A DNA stretch of 33,318 nucleotides from Nodularia sp. (in: cyanobacteria) (GCA_007692755.1 REBL01000085.1:1-33318), one strand, 5' to 3'; numbered from the stretch's first letter, positions 1 to 7,340 are shown. The notes: a model not told the origin generated them from the sequence alone. Program-made: numbers and translations.

Positions 1-1
1 G

Positions 2-106
2 AAGACGGCGGACTCGCACTACAGCGCAAGTAGCATCTTAATCAAGGTGCTGAGTGAAAATCGCCGTCACCCTGATTGGATTACCTCAGTAGAATCACTG
101 TTGTAA
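2..106 (+). CDS. C-terminal end of an unrecognised protein (partial)
   Basis: An open frame enters from the left edge at base 2 and ends at TAA 104-106, giving 34 residues that finish ...HPDWITSVESLL. The other two forward frames are not supported: frame 1 stops within the first 35 bases. I do not recognise the protein. The strong terminator directly after the stop supports this as a genuine gene end. Nothing can be said about function from this fragment. Confidence 0.6.
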   Translation, partial: KTADSHYSASSILIKVLSENRRHPDWITSVESLL

Positions 107-117
107 ATATAGATTTC

Positions 118-151
118 AAAACCCTGGCTTCTTAAAGAAGCTAGGGTTTTT
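118..151 (+). terminator. Rho-independent terminator after the partial gene
   Basis: A 14-bp stem (118-131 pairing with 137-150, one G-U wobble) has a 5-nt loop and a T-run at 147-151 on its 3' side. The matching A-run on the 5' side means it could work on both strands. It begins 11 nt after the preceding stop codon. Confidence 0.85.
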
Positions 152-268
152 GACTTTCATCAATAATTGTTGATTCTCAAAAAGCAACATCTTATAATGG
201 TTGTTTCAAAAGTAGTTATGTATACAAAATTAGTTTTACTAATATATTTTCTATTAGGTATAAATATT

Positions 269-277
269 TGCTATAAT
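269..277 (+). promoter_or_regulatory. Candidate extended -10 promoter for the Rieske gene
   Basis: TGC-TATAAT (TG at 269-270, hexamer 272-277) is a good extended -10 element in an AT-rich stretch. No convincing -35 is seen. It would give a leader of roughly 165 nt before the Rieske start. The rest of 152-451 shows no gene. This is a motif reading only. Confidence 0.3.
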
Positions 278-451
278 AAATAGGGGAACAAGAAAAGTAT
301 TGCAACACCTTAAAAGTCCCTTCTAACGTTACTGTACCAAGGTTTTTGCAATCCATTTCACATTGGAAATTGCCATTTTGATCCTCTCAGGTCTAAGGAT
401 ACTGAGAGAAATTTCAATGGGTTTACGCATCAATTTTTCAGGAGGTCCTTT

Positions 452-988
452 ATGGACACCAGTCTTCATCTCGAAAGTCCATCCCTATCAAGGCGACAAC
501 TCCTCAACTTTCTGACCGGAGCAACCGTTGCTGCTACTGCTGGGGCTGCACTCTATCCTGTTGGCAAATTCTTCATTGCTCCAGCCGAAAAAACGGGAGC
601 AGGGGGTGCTATTCTTGCTAAAGATATTTTGGGGAAACAAATACCAGCCGCGCAAATTCTGGCAGAACCGCCTGGAACCCGCGCCTTGGTTGCAGGTTTG
701 GCAGGAGAACCCACGTACCTAATTGTCAAAGAAGATAATACACTAGATCATATTGGGCTGGTGGATAACTGCACTCACCTCGGTTGCACCTTTCCTTGGA
801 ATCCTCTGGATGAGGAGTTTCAGTGTCCCTGTCATGGTTCGCGCTATGCTCCAGATGGAACGGTGGTGCGTGGTCCGGCTCCTCTTCCTCTCAAGATTGT
901 CCAAGTTGCAGTGATCAATAATAGTATTTTGATTTCGCCCTGGACAGAAACTGATCCTCGCACTGGAAAAAACCCCTGGTGGGTCTGA
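452..988 (+). CDS. petC: Cytochrome b6f Rieske iron-sulfur protein (PetC paralogue)
   Basis: This 178-residue protein has the usual length of cyanobacterial PetC. It carries a twin-arginine SLSRRQLLNFLTG leader with one membrane anchor (about residues 14-42). The two cluster-binding boxes are CTHLGC (C107, H109, C112) and CPCHGS (C125, C127, H128), so the 2Fe-2S ligands and the disulfide cysteines are all present. In the family this protein passes electrons from plastoquinol to cytochrome f in the thylakoid membrane. The ATG is preceded by a strong AGGAGG at 440-445. No petA follows, unlike the main petCA operon, so this may be an accessory paralogue, several of which are known in Nostocales. 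That is inference. A DsbA-like gene follows almost immediately. Confidence 0.9.
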   Translation: MDTSLHLESPSLSRRQLLNFLTGATVAATAGAALYPVGKFFIAPAEKTGAGGAILAKDILGKQIPAAQILAEPPGTRALVAGLAGEPTYLIVKEDNTLDHIGLVDNCTHLGCTFPWNPLDEEFQCPCHGSRYAPDGTVVRGPAPLPLKIVQVAVINNSILISPWTETDPRTGKNPWWV

Positions 989-990
989 AG

Positions 991-1677
991 ATGAATAATA
1001 TGGAACCGATTCGTATTTTTTACTTTTCCGATATTCTCTGCATTTGGGCTTATATTGCTCAAATCCGGCTCGATGAGTTAAAAACAACCTTTCAAGACAA
1101 GATTGCCATAGAACACCATTTTGTCCCCGTCTTTGGTGCTGCTCGTGAAAAGCTGGAAAATCGATGGCGAGAAAGAGGGGGATTGCAAGGATACAGTGAT
1201 CATGTTCAGGGGGTTGCCAAAAAATTTGATCACATCAGTCTTCATCCTGATATTTGGACTAAGGTAACACCAGCTTCATCCACATCTTGTCATTTATTTC
1301 TCCATGCGATTCAATTATTAGAAGCGAAGGGTTTGGTAGAACCAGATCAACAGGTATTTGAACAAGCAACTAAGGCATTTCGAGAAGCGTTTTTTACCCA
1401 AGTTGCAGATGTTTCTGATCGTAAGGTGCAATTTGAAATTGCGGAGGAGTTAAAACTTCCGATTGCGGCTATCGAAGCTGAGATTGATAGTGGAGAGGCT
1501 TATGCTCAACTATCTAAGGATTTTGAATTAGTCAAAGAGCTGATGGTTACGGTCAGCCCTACCCTGATTTTTAATGAAGGACGGCAGAGACTCAATGGTA
1601 ATGTCGGCTACCGAGTTATGGAAGCCAATATCCGGGAGTTACTACACAATCCTCCGGGAGAACAATCCTGGTGTTAG
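991..1677 (+). CDS. DsbA-family thioredoxin-fold oxidoreductase, one-cysteine active site
   Basis: The N-terminus IRIFYFSDILCIWAYIA followed by a helical insertion and ...SPTLIFNEGRQRLNGNVGYR matches the DsbA / FrnE / 2-hydroxychromene-2-carboxylate isomerase superfamily. The usual CPWC-type motif reads C-I-W-A, so the second cysteine is missing and classical disulfide exchange is unlikely. A glutathione-S-transferase-like or isomerase-like chemistry is possible. The conserved cis-proline region (VSPTLIF) is present. Starts at 991 (ATG) and 1000 (ATG) are both plausible. A GTG at 979 would overlap the Rieske stop. The gene lies 2 nt after that stop, so the two are probably co-transcribed. There is no signal peptide, so it is likely cytosolic. 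Confidence 0.75.
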   Translation: MNNMEPIRIFYFSDILCIWAYIAQIRLDELKTTFQDKIAIEHHFVPVFGAAREKLENRWRERGGLQGYSDHVQGVAKKFDHISLHPDIWTKVTPASSTSCHLFLHAIQLLEAKGLVEPDQQVFEQATKAFREAFFTQVADVSDRKVQFEIAEELKLPIAAIEAEIDSGEAYAQLSKDFELVKELMVTVSPTLIFNEGRQRLNGNVGYRVMEANIRELLHNPPGEQSWC

Positions 1678-1695
1678 CTGGCAAAATATTAAATT

Positions 1696-1801
1696 TATAG
1701 CATTTCTCAGTTGAGTGAGGTACAAGCAGTAATAATTAAACGCAGATGGACGCAGATAAACGCAGATAATTTTGTACTTTATTAGACTAGGAAATGCTAT
1801 A
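1696..1801. repeat. MITE-like element, copy 1 (TA-flanked terminal inverted repeats)
   Basis: The ends are the perfect 11-bp inverted repeats TATAGCATTTC (1696-1706) and GAAATGCTATA (1791-1801). Read as TA target duplications, the core is TAGCATTTC...GAAATGCTA. The interior has tandem acgcagat-type units at 1739-1769. A second copy lies at 12636-12740. About 85 bp from TGAGGTACAAG to the right end are nearly identical between the copies. No coding capacity. TA duplications and short inverted ends are typical of non-autonomous IS630/Tc1-type elements. The right end lies 13 bp before the merR start. Confidence 0.7.
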
Positions 1802-1814
1802 TGGAGTCGGATCA

Positions 1815-2216
1815 ATGTTCAAAATGGGCGAAGTTTCCCGTAATTTAGGAATCAATCCCCAAACGCTGTATTTTTACGAGCGCATTGGGCTGATTCCACC
1901 TCCCCAGCGTACTGAAGCGGGATATCGACTTTTTAGCGAGTTAGATGTAGATCGACTGGCCTTTATTACCCGTGCTAAGTCTTTGGGGCTGAGTTTGGAT
2001 GATATTAAGGAGATTCTATCTTTAAAGGAAGGGAAATTACTCTCCTGTAAAGCTGTTTATGAACGACTTAGCCAAAAAGTTAAGGATATTGAAGAAAATA
2101 TATCTCAATTGCGATCGCTCCATGATGAGCTAGTACCTTTGGTTGAGCAATGCAAAACCAAGTTAGACCATCCTGATCCAGCTTATCAATGTATCATTCT
2201 TGACGCAGAACTCTAA
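1815..2216 (+). CDS. MerR-family metal/thiol-responsive transcriptional regulator
   Basis: This 133-residue protein begins MFKMGEVSRNLGINPQTLYFYERIGLIPPP, the MerR winged helix-turn-helix, and continues with GYRLFSELDVDRLAFI and the long dimerisation helix. Candidate inducer ligands are C78, C113, H119 and C126. The C78-C113 spacing (35) equals the first pair of MerR and ZntR-type metal sensors, and H119 matches the ZntR ligand position, so a soft or divalent metal is likely. A thiol or redox signal is also possible. ATG 1815 is chosen because an upstream ATG at 1794 lies inside the repeat element end and adds seven non-family residues. It is probably the activator of the downstream MerR-type promoter (2242-2273), which drives four thiol-chemistry genes in the same direction. 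Confidence 0.85.
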   Translation: MFKMGEVSRNLGINPQTLYFYERIGLIPPPQRTEAGYRLFSELDVDRLAFITRAKSLGLSLDDIKEILSLKEGKLLSCKAVYERLSQKVKDIEENISQLRSLHDELVPLVEQCKTKLDHPDPAYQCIILDAEL

Positions 2217-2241
2217 AAAACTAAATATTTTCCGAAACCCC

Positions 2242-2273
2242 TTGACCTTATACATGGGTATAGAGTTTATATT
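2242..2273 (+). promoter_or_regulatory. MerR-type promoter and operator
   Basis: The -35 is TTGACC (2242-2247) and the -10 is TATATT (2268-2273). They are separated by 20 bp, longer than the normal 17. The spacer holds the dyad TATAC-ATGG-GTATA (2249-2262), with a weaker extension to 2246-2265. An elongated spacer containing the operator is the hallmark of promoters activated by MerR proteins through DNA distortion, and a merR gene ends 25 bp upstream. The next start codon is at 2312. Confidence 0.8.
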
Positions 2274-2311
2274 GAAATCTATCAAGATTATTCTCTATTG
2301 AGTAGGTCATT

Positions 2312-2758
2312 ATGTTCCAAACCATCACCAATACTCTAGCCATTGGTTCTGTTGCTGAAACTGAAGCGTTGCAAGAAGTTGCTCAAAACGGCTACAAAAC
2401 TGTGATTGATTTGTGTCCTGCGGCGGAAGGAAATCAGCTTAACGCGTCAACTGTGAAAGAACTGGCTTTGGAATATGTCAGTGTTCCGGTTTCAGCCAAA
2501 AACTTGACCGTCGAAACACTAGAAGCCTTTAAACAAGCGGTGAAAGCATCCCCCCAACCGATTTATACTCGCTGTGCTTCTGGATTAAGGGCGGGAGTAT
2601 TTACTTTATTGATATTAGCAGAAGAAGAAGGCTGGACAGAGGCGCAATATCTTGAGAAATTTCAGGCTTTAGGAATTGCTCAGAAGCCAAACTGCCCTTT
2701 AGGAAGTTTTGCTCATACTTACTTTCAGGCAAAGGAAACAGAGAATTTGGCAGTTTAG
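2312..2758 (+). CDS. DUF442 (beta-lactamase-hydrolase-like, phosphatase-fold) protein
   Basis: This 148-residue single-domain protein resembles DUF442/TIGR01244, a dual-specificity-phosphatase fold. The catalytic-loop signature is YTRCASGLRAG, with C88 and R93 (C-x4-R, as in this family rather than C-x5-R). In other bacteria this domain occurs fused to ETHE1-type persulfide dioxygenase (Blh) in hydrogen-sulfide detoxification operons, and true phosphatase activity is not established for the family. It is the first gene after the MerR-type promoter and is followed at 37 nt by a CxxC mini-thioredoxin. A role in persulfide or metal-thiolate handling is inferred from the neighbours. No signal peptide is seen. 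Confidence 0.8.
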   Translation: MFQTITNTLAIGSVAETEALQEVAQNGYKTVIDLCPAAEGNQLNASTVKELALEYVSVPVSAKNLTVETLEAFKQAVKASPQPIYTRCASGLRAGVFTLLILAEEEGWTEAQYLEKFQALGIAQKPNCPLGSFAHTYFQAKETENLAV

Positions 2759-2795
2759 TGAATTGAATTAGATCACACCTAAAAGGAAATATATC

Positions 2796-3038
2796 ATGAA
2801 TGCGATCAAGATTGAAATTTTGGGTACAGGCTGCAAAAAGTGCCAACAGCTAGAAGCAAATGCTCAAGAAGCTCTAGCAAGTCTTAACTTAACTGCCGAA
2901 GTTCTGCACATTACCGATCCTGTGGAAATTGCGATGCGTGGGGTAATGTCTACGCCTGCAATGGCGGTAAATGGCAAAGTTGTCACCAAGGGGAAAGTGA
3001 TCAGCGCCGAGCAAATCCAACCCCTATTACAGGGTTAA
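2796..3038 (+). CDS. Small redox-active thioredoxin/glutaredoxin-like protein (MTH895 type)
   Basis: This 80-residue protein begins MNAIKIEILGTGCKKCQQLE, with active-site cysteines C13 and C16 in a GTGCKKC motif. The cis-proline stretch STPAMAVNGKVV follows at about residues 53-64. Both match the MTH895/TM0996 'redox-active disulfide protein 2' family, which is often encoded beside DUF318/ArsP-type permeases. An AAGGAAA ribosome site lies at 2782-2788. The permease starts only 12 nt after its stop, consistent with a shared transcript and a function as thiol donor or metal chaperone for the transporter (inference). Confidence 0.85.
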   Translation: MNAIKIEILGTGCKKCQQLEANAQEALASLNLTAEVLHITDPVEIAMRGVMSTPAMAVNGKVVTKGKVISAEQIQPLLQG

Positions 3039-3050
3039 ATCAGCAAATTA

Positions 3051-4043
3051 ATGTTTGATCTATTTTATCCTTTTGATTGGCTGGCGACCCAAATTGTAAC
3101 TAGACTCTTAGGACTATCTATAGAATCTCAACTAGGGTCTAGTTTACATTTCTTTTTCTACGATGTGCCAAAAATTTTAACATTGCTGGTGGTAATTAGC
3201 TTTGTAATCGGTGTTGTACAAAGTTTCCTATCACCAGACAAAATCCGGCACTTTCTTGAAGGAAAACGCACGTTTTCAGGGAATATTTTAGCAGGAATGT
3301 TGGGGGCAATTACTCCCTTTTGTTCCTGTTCCGCCGTACCGTTATTTATCGGCTTTTTAAAAGCAGGTGTTCCCCTGGGTGTAACATTCTCCTACCTGAT
3401 TTCTGCACCGATGGTAGATGCGATCGCAGTATTTTTACTCTGGAGTTTATTTGGGCTGCAAGCAACTATTCTGTATATTGTCTTTGGAGTCAGTTTGGCG
3501 ATCGCCTCTGGATATGTCATTGGATTACTAAAACTAGAAAAATGGGTTGAGCCATTCATCCTCAAGTCACGGGATGACTATGTTCCTGATGACAATGACT
3601 CAGACTTAAGCTCATCTGCGTTAACCTGGAAGCAGCGATTACAAGAAGCTCAATTTCAAGCGCTGGAAATTCTCAAATCTGTTTGGATTTATGTAGTAAT
3701 TGGGATTGCTATTGGTGCTGGTATTCATGGCTATGCACCGACTGATTTGATTAGTCAGTGGGCGGGAAGAAGCAATCCATTTGCTGTGATGGTTGCAGTT
3801 TTGATGGGAGTACCCCTATATACCAATGTTGCTGGAGTTTTACCCATTGCGGAAGCTTTGGTAAATAAAGGTATGCCTTTAGGAACTGTTTTATCATTCA
3901 CAATGGCGGTTACAGCATTATCTCTACCGCAAATGATTATTCTCAAACGGGTGCTACGCCCTCAACTTTTAGCTGCGTTCATCGGTTTGACGACTCTAGG
4001 AATTATCAGCATTGGCTACATATTCAACTCCATGATTATTTAA
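3051..4043 (+). CDS. Permease of the DUF318/ArsP family
   Basis: This 330-residue polytopic membrane protein has about eight hydrophobic segments in two halves around a charged cytoplasmic loop (about 175-200). The family signature PFCSCSAVPLFIGFL (C91, C93) lies in the first half, and GVPLYTNVAGVLPIAEAL in the second. The superfamily includes ArsP, which exports trivalent organoarsenicals, and putative Cu/Zn exporters. The substrate here is unknown, but the vicinal cysteine pair suggests a soft, thiol-binding substrate. It is the third gene of the MerR-driven set, 12 nt after the mini-thioredoxin and 27 nt before the rhodanese start. Identification of the family is firm; substrate is not. 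Confidence 0.85.
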   Translation: MFDLFYPFDWLATQIVTRLLGLSIESQLGSSLHFFFYDVPKILTLLVVISFVIGVVQSFLSPDKIRHFLEGKRTFSGNILAGMLGAITPFCSCSAVPLFIGFLKAGVPLGVTFSYLISAPMVDAIAVFLLWSLFGLQATILYIVFGVSLAIASGYVIGLLKLEKWVEPFILKSRDDYVPDDNDSDLSSSALTWKQRLQEAQFQALEILKSVWIYVVIGIAIGAGIHGYAPTDLISQWAGRSNPFAVMVAVLMGVPLYTNVAGVLPIAEALVNKGMPLGTVLSFTMAVTALSLPQMIILKRVLRPQLLAAFIGLTTLGIISIGYIFNSMII

Positions 4044-4070
4044 CTTACTCTCTGATAATTGCGAAATTAT

Positions 4071-4610
4071 ATGATGTTTAAGAAACCAATTCCGACCATA
4101 TTACTGGGATTTGCGATATGCTTTTGCCTCTTGTTTGGTATTGGGCAAAATCCGACTATAGCAGCAACTCTCACAGAGGCTGAATTGATATCTCCAGAAA
4201 GAATGCAAACTCTGCCTGAAACTAATTTAGAATCGGGAGTTGATAGCTTTCTGAAATCGATTCCAGCAGGTTATTACACAATTGCCAATGTCGAAGATTT
4301 GAAAAGCTTTTTAAAGAAGAATCAAACTGTGTTGGTGGATGTACGGGAAGCCTCTGAGTATCGCTCTGGACATATACCTAACGCAATTAACATTCCCCTG
4401 CGAACCCTAGCGCAAAATCTCAATCAGATTCCGCGCGGTCGCCCTGTGGTGTTGTACTGTTCCTCTGGTTATCGCTCCGGAATAGGGGTAATGACTTTGC
4501 ACCTGTTGGGCTACGATAATGTACAGGGTTTTCCGCCTAGCTTTGCAGCTTGGACAACCGCAGGAGAGGCGATCGCCTCCGGTCGGTCGCAGACCATCGC
4601 CTCCAGATAA
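4071..4610 (+). CDS. Exported rhodanese-domain sulfurtransferase
   Basis: This 179-residue protein (ATG 4071 or 4074; an in-frame TTG at 4059 is less likely) has an N-terminal signal or membrane segment, about residues 8-32, ending NPTIAATL. A single rhodanese domain spans about 70-170: TIANVEDLKSFL, VLVDVREASEYRSGHIPNAINIPL, then the active-site loop VVLYCSSGYRSG with the catalytic cysteine. It should transfer sulfane sulfur or bind thiophilic ions in the periplasm or thylakoid lumen. It closes the MerR-controlled group. Its last 15 or so residues, encoded over a HIP1-rich stretch, look unconserved. Confidence 0.85.
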   Translation: MMFKKPIPTILLGFAICFCLLFGIGQNPTIAATLTEAELISPERMQTLPETNLESGVDSFLKSIPAGYYTIANVEDLKSFLKKNQTVLVDVREASEYRSGHIPNAINIPLRTLAQNLNQIPRGRPVVLYCSSGYRSGIGVMTLHLLGYDNVQGFPPSFAAWTTAGEAIASGRSQTIASR

Positions 4611-4688
4611 TACACCAAAACAATTATTCCCTACTACGCCTATTTTGTGTAACTCAGTGGGCTAATAGAGATGAATTTAGACGTTATC

Positions 4689-4735
4689 ACCCCGGTTTCT
4701 TGAAGAAATTGGGGTTATTGGCGAAAGCCAATAAC
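4689..4735. other. Two adjoining hairpins after the rhodanese gene
   Basis: Hairpin 1 pairs 4689-4700 with 4704-4715 (12 pairs, two G-U). Hairpin 2 pairs 4714-4722 with 4727-4735 (9 perfect pairs) around a GAAA tetraloop. They share bases 4714-4715, so they would compete slightly. No T-run follows, so this is not a standard terminator, although it may end or stabilise the upstream transcript. It lies 79 nt after the rhodanese stop. The rest of 4736-4877 is AT-rich with no gene visible. Confidence 0.5.
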
Positions 4736-4877
4736 TTAGAACAGACTTTGTTTTACTCCTTATAGAAAATGTTACGTATTATTAAACACTCATAACTATT
4801 GATTTTTCTAAGTTAATCATGCTAAATTTTATTGCTATCTAGTTGCAACTAACTAGGAATTTAACACTAGCAATATT

Positions 4878-4899
4878 GAGAAAATATATTAATTTTCTC
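4878..4899. promoter_or_regulatory. Candidate operator dyad upstream of the TonB-dependent receptor
   Basis: A perfect dyad GAGAAAAT-N6-ATTTTCTC (arms 4878-4885 and 4892-4899) lies in AT-rich DNA 36 bp before the receptor start. Cyanobacterial Fur boxes are similarly AT-rich and often lie upstream of TonB-dependent receptors. The match to the GATAAT hexamer consensus is weak, so iron regulation is only a suggestion. Confidence 0.35.
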
Positions 4900-4913
4900 T
4901 GACATTCTCGTAC

Positions 4914-4940
4914 AAAAAAAGGACAAGCGCCAACTTGTCC
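4914..4940. promoter_or_regulatory. Hairpin overlapping receptor ribosome site and TTG start; also terminator-like on minus strand
   Basis: GGACAAG (4921-4927) pairs with CTTGTCC (4934-4940) around a 6-nt loop. The left arm overlaps the AAGGA ribosome-site core (4919-4923) and the right arm contains the TTG codon at 4935. Read on the minus strand, the stem is followed by seven Ts (complement of 4914-4920), which is a canonical intrinsic terminator shape. Which role applies cannot be told from sequence. Confidence 0.55.
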
Positions 4941-7340
4941 CGAATTAAATTAATCTCATCTTTGAGTATGCCAAGTAATCTGATTTTCTTCAACAGTATA
5001 TTGTTGACAGGTCTTTTCGTGTCAAGTGCTGCTGCAACAACAGCACAAAAATCTGAAAGTGAAATTCTTCGTATCAGCGAAATAGAACTACCTCAAACTC
5101 AGGCTGAGTTGTTGACTCAAGAGACACCAAGCCAGACAACAGAGGAAGACAGAGAAACTGATATTCAACTGGATGTAATAACCAGTCCATTGGTGAATTT
5201 TATTGAAGAACGGCAAAATTCACCCACAGGGGTAATTATTATTGACCAGAGAGAAATACAAAGGTTTAATCATCGGACAATAGGCGAAGTTCTCCGCCGT
5301 CAACCGGGTGTAACTTTGGGAGGACCACCAGGAGAAGATAAAGATGTACGGCTTTTAGGTTTACCCAAAGAATACACTCAAGTCTTAATTAACGGTCAGC
5401 GTTTCCCCGATGGTGGTGAAAACCGCGAGTTAAAAGTAGACCGGATTCCTGTAGGTTTAGTAGAACGCATCGAAATTATTAGTAATCCTACAGCTACTAT
5501 CGATTCTCAAGGTGTGGCGGGTACTGTAAATATTATCCTCAAAAAAGCACCTGATGAACGACTAGCGGAATTGACTATCACCGGGACAACCTTAGAAAGT
5601 GCTGGACCATTTGGTGGTGTCAGCGTCCTTTATGGTGATAAACAAGGTGACTTTAGTTACTTAATTAGTGGCGTAATTCAACGCCGAGATTCACCGAAAG
5701 AGAAATTCAAGCAAACTTTAGACCTGCAAAATCGTCCCACGGAAGATGAAACAGAAAGTGAAGGTAAACGTCTTCTTGACATTAGTTTAGCCCCCAACTT
5801 TGTCTGGCGGGTGTCTTCCAGAGATACACTTAGCTTTGAACCGTTATTTTTGCGAACTTTGGAGGAAAAAGACGCAATTCGTAACGTGACTAAACAGAGG
5901 TTTTTTCCTACTGGTAGACTCCAAGAACAGCAACAAGAAACAGTCAAGAAAGATGAAGATAAGACAGTTACAGGTTGGCGTTTAGGTGGTCATTGGGAAC
6001 GGGAATTAAGTGATACTGCTGATATGAAGCTGGGGTTATTCTTTCAACGGACGGATGAGAGAAAGGATAAAGTAGAAGTCAAAGACAATATTATTACCAC
6101 TTTTTTGAATGTCGATGGTAGCCCTTTAGACCCCAACCGACCCGTGAGAAATCCTGGTGATATTAAACGGGAAGATGAAACAAAATATGATCAGGGTTTA
6201 TTAGGAACTTTAGTCTTTAACCTTCGCCCTTGGGAAAACCATCGGTTGACTGTGGGTGTGGAAGGAAATTTGCGCGATCGCGAAAAGAAAAAAATTGGCA
6301 CAGAACAGCAAACATCACCCCAACTCAGAGAACCTGTAGAGAGAATTGGCCCCAAAGACATTTACAACATCACAGAAAATCAACTAAATCTGTATGTTCA
6401 AGATGAAATTCGCTTGGGTGAACTACATACCCTCACAGCAGGATTGCGAATGGAAGCAGTGAATAACACAGCTACCGCCAGAGATGATACCAGCATTGGG
6501 CAATCAGGGACAATATTTAACCCCTCCTTACACTACAAATACCAAGTTTTACCCGCCACCGTTTTTCGACTCAGTACAGCCCGTACTATTCGCCGTCCCA
6601 AATTTGATGATCTCATCCCCTTTCGTGACACTAGAAATGGGACTTTACTTCGACCCGATAACGTAGGAAATCCGGAATTGAAACCAGAAACTTCCTTGGG
6701 TGTAGAAGCAGGAATTGAACAATCTTGGGGAAACAACACTGGGGCATTTGGGATTAATGCTTTCTATCGTTGGGTAGATGACAAAATCGAAAATAGTATA
6801 GGTCTAAATTCAGAAAATAACCGCTTTGAACAATCACCCAGAAATGTTGGGAACGGGAAAATCTACGGCGTGCGAATGGACGTACAAACACGCACACCTT
6901 TTATTGGTTTACCCAACTTAACTTTATTTGGAAACCTTTCTTTTCTCGGTTCAGAATTGGAAGACGCAACCAGTGGGGAAATTGGCCGATTCAAAGATCA
7001 ACCAAGTTACGTAGCCAATTTGGGCTTTGACTACACAATTCCTCGTTGGGGAATGAACTTTGGTTTAAACTACAATATCCTCCCAGGTTTTACCAATCGT
7101 GAACTCAAAGATGGCAGAATTGAAGTCACAGAAGAAAGCACAGAAAACGGTTTAGATGCTTACCTGGGTTTCCGGTTAGCTGAGAATCTGCAAATGAATT
7201 TGTTTGGAAAAAATTTACTAGCATCTGAAAAAAGGAAGTCTCGTGATGTTTTCAATACTTTAGGTGAGTTTCAAAATGCACGAATTGAGAGAGAAACAGC
7301 AGAAAGACTTTATGGTATTAGTTTCTCATGGCAATTTTAG
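4935..7340 (+). CDS. TonB-dependent outer-membrane receptor
   Basis: This protein of about 800 residues has a signal peptide (h-region NLIFFNSILLTGLFVSSAAA), a short linker, a plug domain (about 85-200: REIQRFNHRTIGEVLRRQPG, then VERIEIISNPTATIDSQG and GTVNIILKK) and a 22-strand-type barrel. It ends in the outer-membrane signature YGISFSWQF. Such receptors import siderophores, haem or other metallophores using TonB energy. TTG 4935 is kept because an AAAGGA site sits 11 nt upstream and it supplies the basic RIK n-region. ATG 4968 is the alternative and has no ribosome site. Downstream genes (PepSY-TM protein, ABC transporter) fit a metallophore uptake cluster. The ligand cannot be named. Confidence 0.9.
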   Translation: MSRIKLISSLSMPSNLIFFNSILLTGLFVSSAAATTAQKSESEILRISEIELPQTQAELLTQETPSQTTEEDRETDIQLDVITSPLVNFIEERQNSPTGVIIIDQREIQRFNHRTIGEVLRRQPGVTLGGPPGEDKDVRLLGLPKEYTQVLINGQRFPDGGENRELKVDRIPVGLVERIEIISNPTATIDSQGVAGTVNIILKKAPDERLAELTITGTTLESAGPFGGVSVLYGDKQGDFSYLISGVIQRRDSPKEKFKQTLDLQNRPTEDETESEGKRLLDISLAPNFVWRVSSRDTLSFEPLFLRTLEEKDAIRNVTKQRFFPTGRLQEQQQETVKKDEDKTVTGWRLGGHWERELSDTADMKLGLFFQRTDERKDKVEVKDNIITTFLNVDGSPLDPNRPVRNPGDIKREDETKYDQGLLGTLVFNLRPWENHRLTVGVEGNLRDREKKKIGTEQQTSPQLREPVERIGPKDIYNITENQLNLYVQDEIRLGELHTLTAGLRMEAVNNTATARDDTSIGQSGTIFNPSLHYKYQVLPATVFRLSTARTIRRPKFDDLIPFRDTRNGTLLRPDNVGNPELKPETSLGVEAGIEQSWGNNTGAFGINAFYRWVDDKIENSIGLNSENNRFEQSPRNVGNGKIYGVRMDVQTRTPFIGLPNLTLFGNLSFLGSELEDATSGEIGRFKDQPSYVANLGFDYTIPRWGMNFGLNYNILPGFTNRELKDGRIEVTEESTENGLDAYLGFRLAENLQMNLFGKNLLASEKRKSRDVFNTLGEFQNARIERETAERLYGISFSWQF

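Noticed and set aside
1739..1769. Tandem acgcagat units as a possible CRISPR
   Set aside because: The units are too short, lack unique spacers, and lie inside a two-copy MITE-like element.
4550..4765. 71-residue forward frame over the rhodanese end and the tandem hairpins
   Set aside because: It overlaps the rhodanese gene in another frame and the rest is hairpin-forming DNA.
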